DNA from: Selaginella tamariscina
Lineage: Eukaryota; Streptophyta; Lycopodiopsida; Selaginellales; Selaginellaceae
Length of the DNA: 64,000 nucleotides
Reading direction: 5' to 3'
Assembly: GCA_003024785.1 (NCBI GenBank)
Contig: PUQB01000011.1
Location: 961,001 to 1,025,000, forward strand
In this document: in pieces, positions 59,340 to 64,000 of the stretch
How the letters are laid out: the number at the start of each line of letters is the position of its first letter
Position numbering within the stretch: position 1 is the stretch's first letter
Notes under the pieces: generated by a model
Databases searched by the model: none
What the model was told of the DNA's origin: nothing
Seen by the model: the letters and a program-made list of their open reading frames with translations, nothing else
Translations under genes and position numbers: made by a program

Positions 59340-60936
59340 TGTAAATTCACGAGAGCAACACATAGCTTGAAGAATCCTTGGGATATGTATCGGGAAAACA
59401 AGTTTGCTGCGCTTCTCAAAGTGAGTCCTGCAGGCACCCAGATAAGATCGCCACCCAACAAGCCCAAGATGGTAGGGCATCACGTTCATGAGCTCCTCTG
59501 CCTCCCTCAGGCGTCCCGCTCGTCCCAGAAGATCGATCATACTGTGGAAGTGCATGGCCGAGGGTATAATCTCGTGGTCCGAGGTCATTGATATAAAATA
59601 ACCTCTGGCTTGCTCAAGCATGCCTCCATGACTGCAGCATAGTAAAACACATATCAAGGTTGTGCCATCCGCTTCCACACCGTCCAAGGCCATCTCCTTG
59701 CAGAGCTCAAGGGCGGTTTTGCTGTGCCCGTTCTCAGCATTGGCAGCAATAATTGCATTCCACGAAATCACATCTCGAGCAGGCATGCAATCAAAGACAG
59801 CTTTGGCCAGCGACAAGCTTCCGCACTTGGCATACATGTTAACAATTGCATTCTCGGCCAGGAGGTTGAGCTCATACCTTTCCTCCACAAGCTGTGCATG
59901 AATAGCTTTGCCTTGCGGAAGATCCCCCAAGTTGCTGCATGCAGTCAGCAAGCTGACGTAAGTGACGAGCTCAGGCTTAAGTCCCTCGCTCTCCAGAGCT
60001 CTGTACATATCCAATGCTTCATCGCCGTTACCGTGTTGCGCATAAGCCCCAATCATCGCATTCCATGCCACGATATCCTTCTGCTGCATCCCATCAAATA
60101 CCAGCTTTGCATCTAGCGGGCTTGCACACTTGCCATACATGTCAACAAGAGCCGTCTCCAAAACAACGTCCGGTCCATACCCATACGTAACAATCACCTC
60201 GTGGATAGTCCTTCCTTCTGACAGCATTTTCAAGCTGGACACTGCCCTGAGGACACTGATCAAGGTGCATTGGTCTGGACGGATGCCTTTGAAAAGCAGC
60301 CTTCTATAGAGATCAATAGCTAATGCTGGAGGGCCGTTCTGCGAGAAGGCAGCTATCATCACGTTCCATGCAACTACACCCCCAGAGCCTGCCATGGTTT
60401 TGAAGAGGTGACAAGCTTCAACCATTTCACCCAGCTTCGCATACATGTTAAGCAATGAGATTCGAAGGAAGTCGTCTTGCGCAACGCCTGAAGCTAGAAG
60501 GTCGGCATGAACGGCCTTGCCTGTGACCGAGTCCTTCAGGCAGCAACACGAACTGAAAATATCTGTGTAGGTAAATTTGTCCAGCGGAACACCTTCCTTC
60601 TTCATCTTCTCAAGCAGCCCGAGTGCATAATTATGAAGAACCATTCCGAACTGCTGCTGAAATGAAAATGTTGAAAGAGAAAGTGTTCTTCCTGGAAATG
60701 CTATCAAAAACCGACCTGGCTTCGTCCAGACTGCCACATCTTCCGTACATATGAACGAGCAGGTTTTTCAGATAAGTAACAATGCACCTGGAAAAGCTAG
60801 CCATGTGCGAGTGCACGCGCCTCCCATGCCGGATGGACCTGCAGCTGCTGCATTTCTCAAGCAGCTCCGCATACTTAGTTATGCTTGCTACTTGCCTTTG
60901 GGCCTCGAGCTGCCCCACCGCTTCATCAAGCTCCAA
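59238..60936 (-). pseudogene. Second PLS-class PPR gene, damaged at both ends
   Basis: Reading leftward, PPR repeats start with ITKYAELLEKCSSCRSIRHG (about 60860-60880) and continue through LLVHMYGRCGSLDEARSVFD, VVAWNVMIAAFSQNG, DIVAWNAMIGAYAQHGNGDE and DVISWNAIIAANAENG to a final GWRSYLGACRTH near 59410-59445. There is no ATG before the first repeat in this frame: an in-frame TAA lies just upstream of 60936 and the first in-frame ATG is at 60804, inside repeat 1. One frame change occurs near 60640, after FISAAVRNGS. The expected E motif after GACRTH is absent. The frame instead reads through about 60 unrelated residues that overlap, antisense, the last 102 bp of the plus-strand PPR gene. I regard it as a pseudogene or recently truncated gene. 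Confidence 0.72.
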
Positions 60937-61122
60937 AACTTACTCCCTGATCTACCGCACCTTCCCCTTACCACAAAAACCTCCTGAGTCTTACTTCCTG
61001 GTTCAAAGCAACTTATCTTTGCTGTGTCTGCTGCTGCATAAAGGGCCTTTGATGGAACGATAAACCAACGCCATCCGCACATGGCCACCAGCCAGCCAAC
61101 CAAGAGAACTCTTAAAAACCAG
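60937..61122. other. Spacer between PPR gene 2 and the TDRD3-like gene
   Basis: This 186-bp intergenic stretch lies between two minus-strand genes and would hold the PPR gene 2 promoter and the TDRD3-like terminator. No element is recognised. Confidence 0.5.
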
Positions 61123-62331
61123 CTACCTTGTTCTTCTACCCCTACTCCGACCCCTACCTCGCGAGCTAGGTTCCTCCCTGGAGAAGCTGAACATGCTCAT
61201 TCGGATCTGCTCCGCCTCACTTTGCGGTGGTGGTGCCTCCTGAAGAGAGACGAGCATGAGCTAAAGACTCATAAATATGTCAACCGGGTTGTTACCAGAT
61301 CAAGCTTTTCTTGGAGCCTGCGGGCCAACTCCTCATCGCTGATAGCATTGCCTCCGCTTCTTTTTGCCTCCCATTCATCGACTGTTAACAACGTATGGTC
61401 ATCGGCCCGGTGCCCTCTTCCTTGTCTGCGCCTCCTTGGCTGTATGCCAACTTCTGCCTTTCTCTCCAAGAGCCTTCTAGCTGCGGCGTGATTTTGAGAC
61501 GGCCCAGCTTCCGGATTGCTCTCCAAGGCAACTCTTGCTCCTTCGCTGCCGGCTGCAACTGATAAGTGAAGGAGAAATGCGTGAAAAAATAAAACAAGTC
61601 AGAGATTGGTCACCTCTTATTGTGCTGGATGATCTGGGTGATGATTCCGACTTTGCTCCTGCTGCAATTGGCTCAGCTTCTAGTCCAGTTCTTGGCTTCC
61701 TTGCCGAGTAAGCAGCTACACTACCGCTATGGGCTTTAATTCCCAAAAATAGAGGAGCTCCGAGGAAGAAGCCGTCCGACTTGAGCTAGAGTACTTTCGT
61801 TGAATCTGCCATTCTTCGTATAAAAGAGGCACGCATCCACCTAGAACCTCTATGGACCGATCATCCAGCAGAACAATCCTACTCTGCACTTTGGCACCCT
61901 TAAGCGCGACCTGCTTATCTACGTTAGTATTCTATCTAGTGCAATGCAATGAGGAGCTTACCTTGGTTCCAGGAGCAATGTCGAATGAAAGCGATGGAAC
62001 GGGCCTGTACTCGACTGAAGTAAGAAGCGAATAGCCGTCTGTCAGCTGGAGGCGCACCATTCTTTTGCCATGCCTAGATTGTCTAGTTTCCCCGATATCG
62101 TCCACGCTTGCAACCTGCGTCGATCGTATAGAGACTGAGACATACGACCTTTCGACTTACTTGAAGAACGAGCCGGCCGATGGTCTTTTCGTGCGGAGGA
62201 AGGACTCGCACTCCGACTTGACGGAGATCTGTGTCGAGAAGCAGGTCGCGCAACTGCCGAGTGCCGTCCTCTTCCAACTCGCGCACGGCATTAGCATTCA
62301 GCTTCCATCCCTCACGTTCAAGCTGCTCCAT
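61123..62331 (-). CDS. TDRD3/RMI1-type OB-fold protein
   Basis: Five exons on the minus strand are supported: 62331-62161, 62114-61962, 61913-about 61614, 61558-61296 and 61239-61123 (stop at 61123-61125). Introns are 46-56 nt. The N-terminal region has the three-helix start of the RMI/TDRD3 family (MEQLEREGWKLNANAVRELE; LLDTDLRQVG). An OB fold follows, with MVRLQLTDGYSLLTSVEYRP, APGTK and a VLGG-type turn, then YEEWQIQRKY. The C-terminal part is RG-rich and carries the plant-specific DEWEAKRSGG, DEELARRLQEKLDL and IRMSMFSF segments. In animals these proteins bind topoisomerase 3. Around 61730-61800 the frame must change by one: either a 68-nt intron (GTACTC...CATAG) or a one-base indel would do it, and I cannot decide. 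No Tudor domain is seen. It is divergent from EME1, with 21 bp between the start codons. Confidence 0.8.
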
Positions 62332-62352
62332 TTCAAAACCCTAAATGCCCTA
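62332..62352. promoter_or_regulatory. Bidirectional start spacer with a telo-box and minimal uORF
   Basis: Just 21 bp separate the divergent ATGs of the TDRD3-like gene (62331) and EME1 (62353). The spacer contains AAACCCTAA at 62336-62344, a perfect plant telo-box, an element known from promoters and leaders of replication and translation genes. ATGCCCTAATG at 62345-62355 is a two-codon upstream ORF whose TAA shares its last A with the EME1 ATG. Both 5' UTRs must extend into, or start within, the opposite gene unless the true starts lie elsewhere. Confidence 0.7.
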
Positions 62353-64000
62353 ATGGTGCAGGTGATCTTGGATTCTTCGTCGGACGAGGAAGAAGATGGG
62401 CACTTGTTTGTCGACTGGAAGAAACCGCTCAACACTATGGAGCACGGCGGTATGAAATGTCTTATCTTCTTCGTGTATGTTGATTTCGCCTGTCTTTCTT
62501 TCAGCTGCACCAAATCTTGTCTGCCTTGATTCTGATTCTGGCGGGTCACCGGTAAGGGCGTGAAGCATTCTTCGCCTCGAGACCTGGGGCAGGATGTCGA
62601 ACCGAGTGCTTTTGAGATGTCGTCAGCCATCAATGAGCCACAGCGGAAGAGTGCACAAAGCAAGAAGACAAGGCTGGAAGACAAGGAAGCTGAAAAGCTG
62701 CAGCGAATGGAGGAAAGAGCCATTCGCAAGCAGCAGAAGGAAGGGCAGAAAAGACAGCAGCAGGAAGAAAAGCAGAAGAAAAGAGAGGTTTGTAACTTTG
62801 CAAACTCTATATTTTCCCTGGGAATGCCTCGATATCATCGTTCGTTGGCGCTTGTGTGTTTACTCAGGCTGAGAAATTGCATAGAGCTGAAGTTAAGGAG
62901 AAGGCTGCACAAGCACGGAAGCTTGATCAGGAAAGGGACAAATGGGAGAAAGGAAAGTTTGCTCTACAGAGTACCTTTGCCATGATCGACTGCAAGGTGG
63001 TGGAAAACGGTTTAATCGGAGGTGAGATTTTTTTTAGTTAAAAGGACCGAGACCTTTTTGCTTTCTTGAAAGTAGGCCCGCTGCTCAACCGGCTTGCCGA
63101 GAAAGACTTCAAGTATCGTCTTTGTTCAAATCCAATTGCTCAGAGTATTGTCTGGAAAATGAAAAGGCCTTCAGAGCTTTCAGGTTCTCAGAGCTCCGAG
63201 GTTGAGCTACAGGTACGTAGAGATGTTGGAGGCTTTGTATTTAAGTTTAAGACGGCTGCAGCTGGAGGAAATAGACGTTCCATACGTGCTGCTGGTTTTC
63301 GAAGCGGAGGAGTTCTCGTCCATTCTTTCTCGTGGCTTCCTGGACGCGCACGTTCGGCAAGTCCAATCACAGTACCCTGGATTCACCGTGTGTTATCTTA
63401 TCAACAAGTTGAACTGGTACTTGCAGAAGAAGTAAGCTTTTGTGCGGGCTTCTCTTCCAGCTTTCTCACTGATACCTTACTTTTCAGAGACCAGGAGCAG
63501 TACAAGCGTGGAGAGACTAGCTGGGTTCGGCCAAATGCAGACAAGGTACGGCGACACTAACCATCATGTCCGCCGATTGGTTTACGTTCCGATTACGTAG
63601 GCCTTGGCTGAGCTGGTGACAAATTACTGTGGAGTCCATTCTCGCTTGTGCCTAGACGAAGCCGAAGTAGCAGATCATATTGTGGAATTGACACGCAGCC
63701 TTGCAGAATGTCCTTTCAAGTAAGTATTTCAAGTAGCTGCCCAGCTTAATCTTGCGAGTTACACAGGCAGAAGCTCACGCCTCTATCTGTAAGCAAGAAT
63801 GGTGATCATATCGTAGTTAACGACCCAACAAAGAGACGATAAAGATGAGTATCTGGTACAGGACAGCTTTTATAGTGGGCCGTGGAATTAACTGTGCACA
63901 GGTTTACAGGTTGAAAGCGCTGGTGGCAATACCGAAGGTCTCTGGAGCGGCTGCGGTTGCTATATCCAGGAAGTACCCTTCGTTTCGTTCACTGCTGAAT
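62353..64000 (+). CDS. EME1: EME1, regulatory partner of MUS81 endonuclease (3' end outside window)
   Basis: EME1 pairs with MUS81 to cut branched DNA at stalled forks and in recombination. Exons placed by frame and GT-AG signals are 62353-62449, 62505-62551, 62593-62787, 62868-63021, 63076-63211, 63262-63431, 63488-63545, 63601-63719 and 63767 onward, with introns of 41-80 nt. The N-terminus is acidic (VQVILDSSSDEEED). A charged coiled coil follows (EEKQKKRE, DKWEKGKFALQSTFAMID). The inactive nuclease-like core contains VPYVLLVFEAEEFSSIL, YPGFTVCYLINKLNWYL, then GVHSRLCLDEAEVADHIV. The helix-hairpin-helix region begins with LKALVAIPKVSGAAAVAISR near 63915-63970. As in other EME1 proteins the ERKxxxD catalytic motif of MUS81 is absent. 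Between about 63800 and 63900 the exon pattern is unclear: the direct frame closes, so either another short intron or a one-base indel lies there. Confidence 0.88.

Noticed and set aside
60888-61103. Minus-strand frame of 71 codons as N-terminal extension of PPR gene 2
   Set aside because: It overlaps the PPR frame in another frame and no acceptable splice joins them; no targeting-peptide pattern is convincing.
61081-61491. Plus-strand frame of 136 codons
   Set aside because: It is antisense to the well-supported TDRD3-like exons 4 and 5, which have matching splice signals and family motifs.
1-64000. tRNA, rRNA or other structured RNA genes
   Set aside because: No cloverleaf, rRNA core or snRNA pattern was recognised by eye on either strand; a covariance-model search would be decisive.

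Overview
The window looks like a nuclear segment of a lycophyte, most likely Selaginella moellendorffii or a close relative. Three things point there: host genes at the right end with very short GT-AG introns (about 44-80 nt), two PPR genes of the land-plant PLS type, and a LysM receptor-kinase relic. The species is inferred from gene style, not proven.

About 1-50 kb is a graveyard of Ty3/gypsy LTR retrotransposons with no recognisable working host gene. (a) 1-3007 is the 3' part of a chromodomain-bearing element cut by the window edge. (b) 4.3-22.6 kb is an array of a second, Tat/Athila-like family: five near-full LTRs and one partial LTR alternate with internal segments, and the second internal unit (13.9-20.2 kb) carries gag-like sequence followed by about 2.7 kb that is not recognisable pol. 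(c) 23742-29272 is a chromovirus copy with 5-bp target duplications (GTGGT) and a large 78-bp minisatellite after its protease. (d) 30.1-50.4 kb is a nested stack. Old reverse-oriented remnants of a third family are interrupted by a minus-strand chromovirus (36236-42319, target duplication CTCAA) and by a young, nearly full-length plus-strand chromovirus (42500-49806, target duplication GTATC, initiator-Met-tRNA-type primer site). A small broken stretch at 23.4-23.7 kb resembles the conserved core of N4/N6 DNA-methyltransferases.

From 50.4 to 53.2 kb the sequence is AT-rich and non-genic, with two local tandem duplications.

The gene-dense right end (53.2-64 kb) holds, in order: a decayed LysM receptor-like kinase (minus); PrimPol primase-polymerase (plus, 11 exons, all key motifs present, 466 residues); a PPR gene whose ATG abuts the PrimPol stop codon (plus, two frame breaks); a second PPR gene converging on it (minus, damaged); a TDRD3/RMI1-type OB-fold gene (minus); and EME1, the partner of the MUS81 nuclease (plus, running off the window). 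TDRD3-like and EME1 are head-to-head with 21 bp between their start codons, and that spacer contains a plant telo-box. PrimPol, the TDRD3/RMI1-type gene and EME1 all belong to families linked to replication-fork restart, recombination or topoisomerase-3 biology, so this 9-kb end is a small neighbourhood of genome-maintenance genes.
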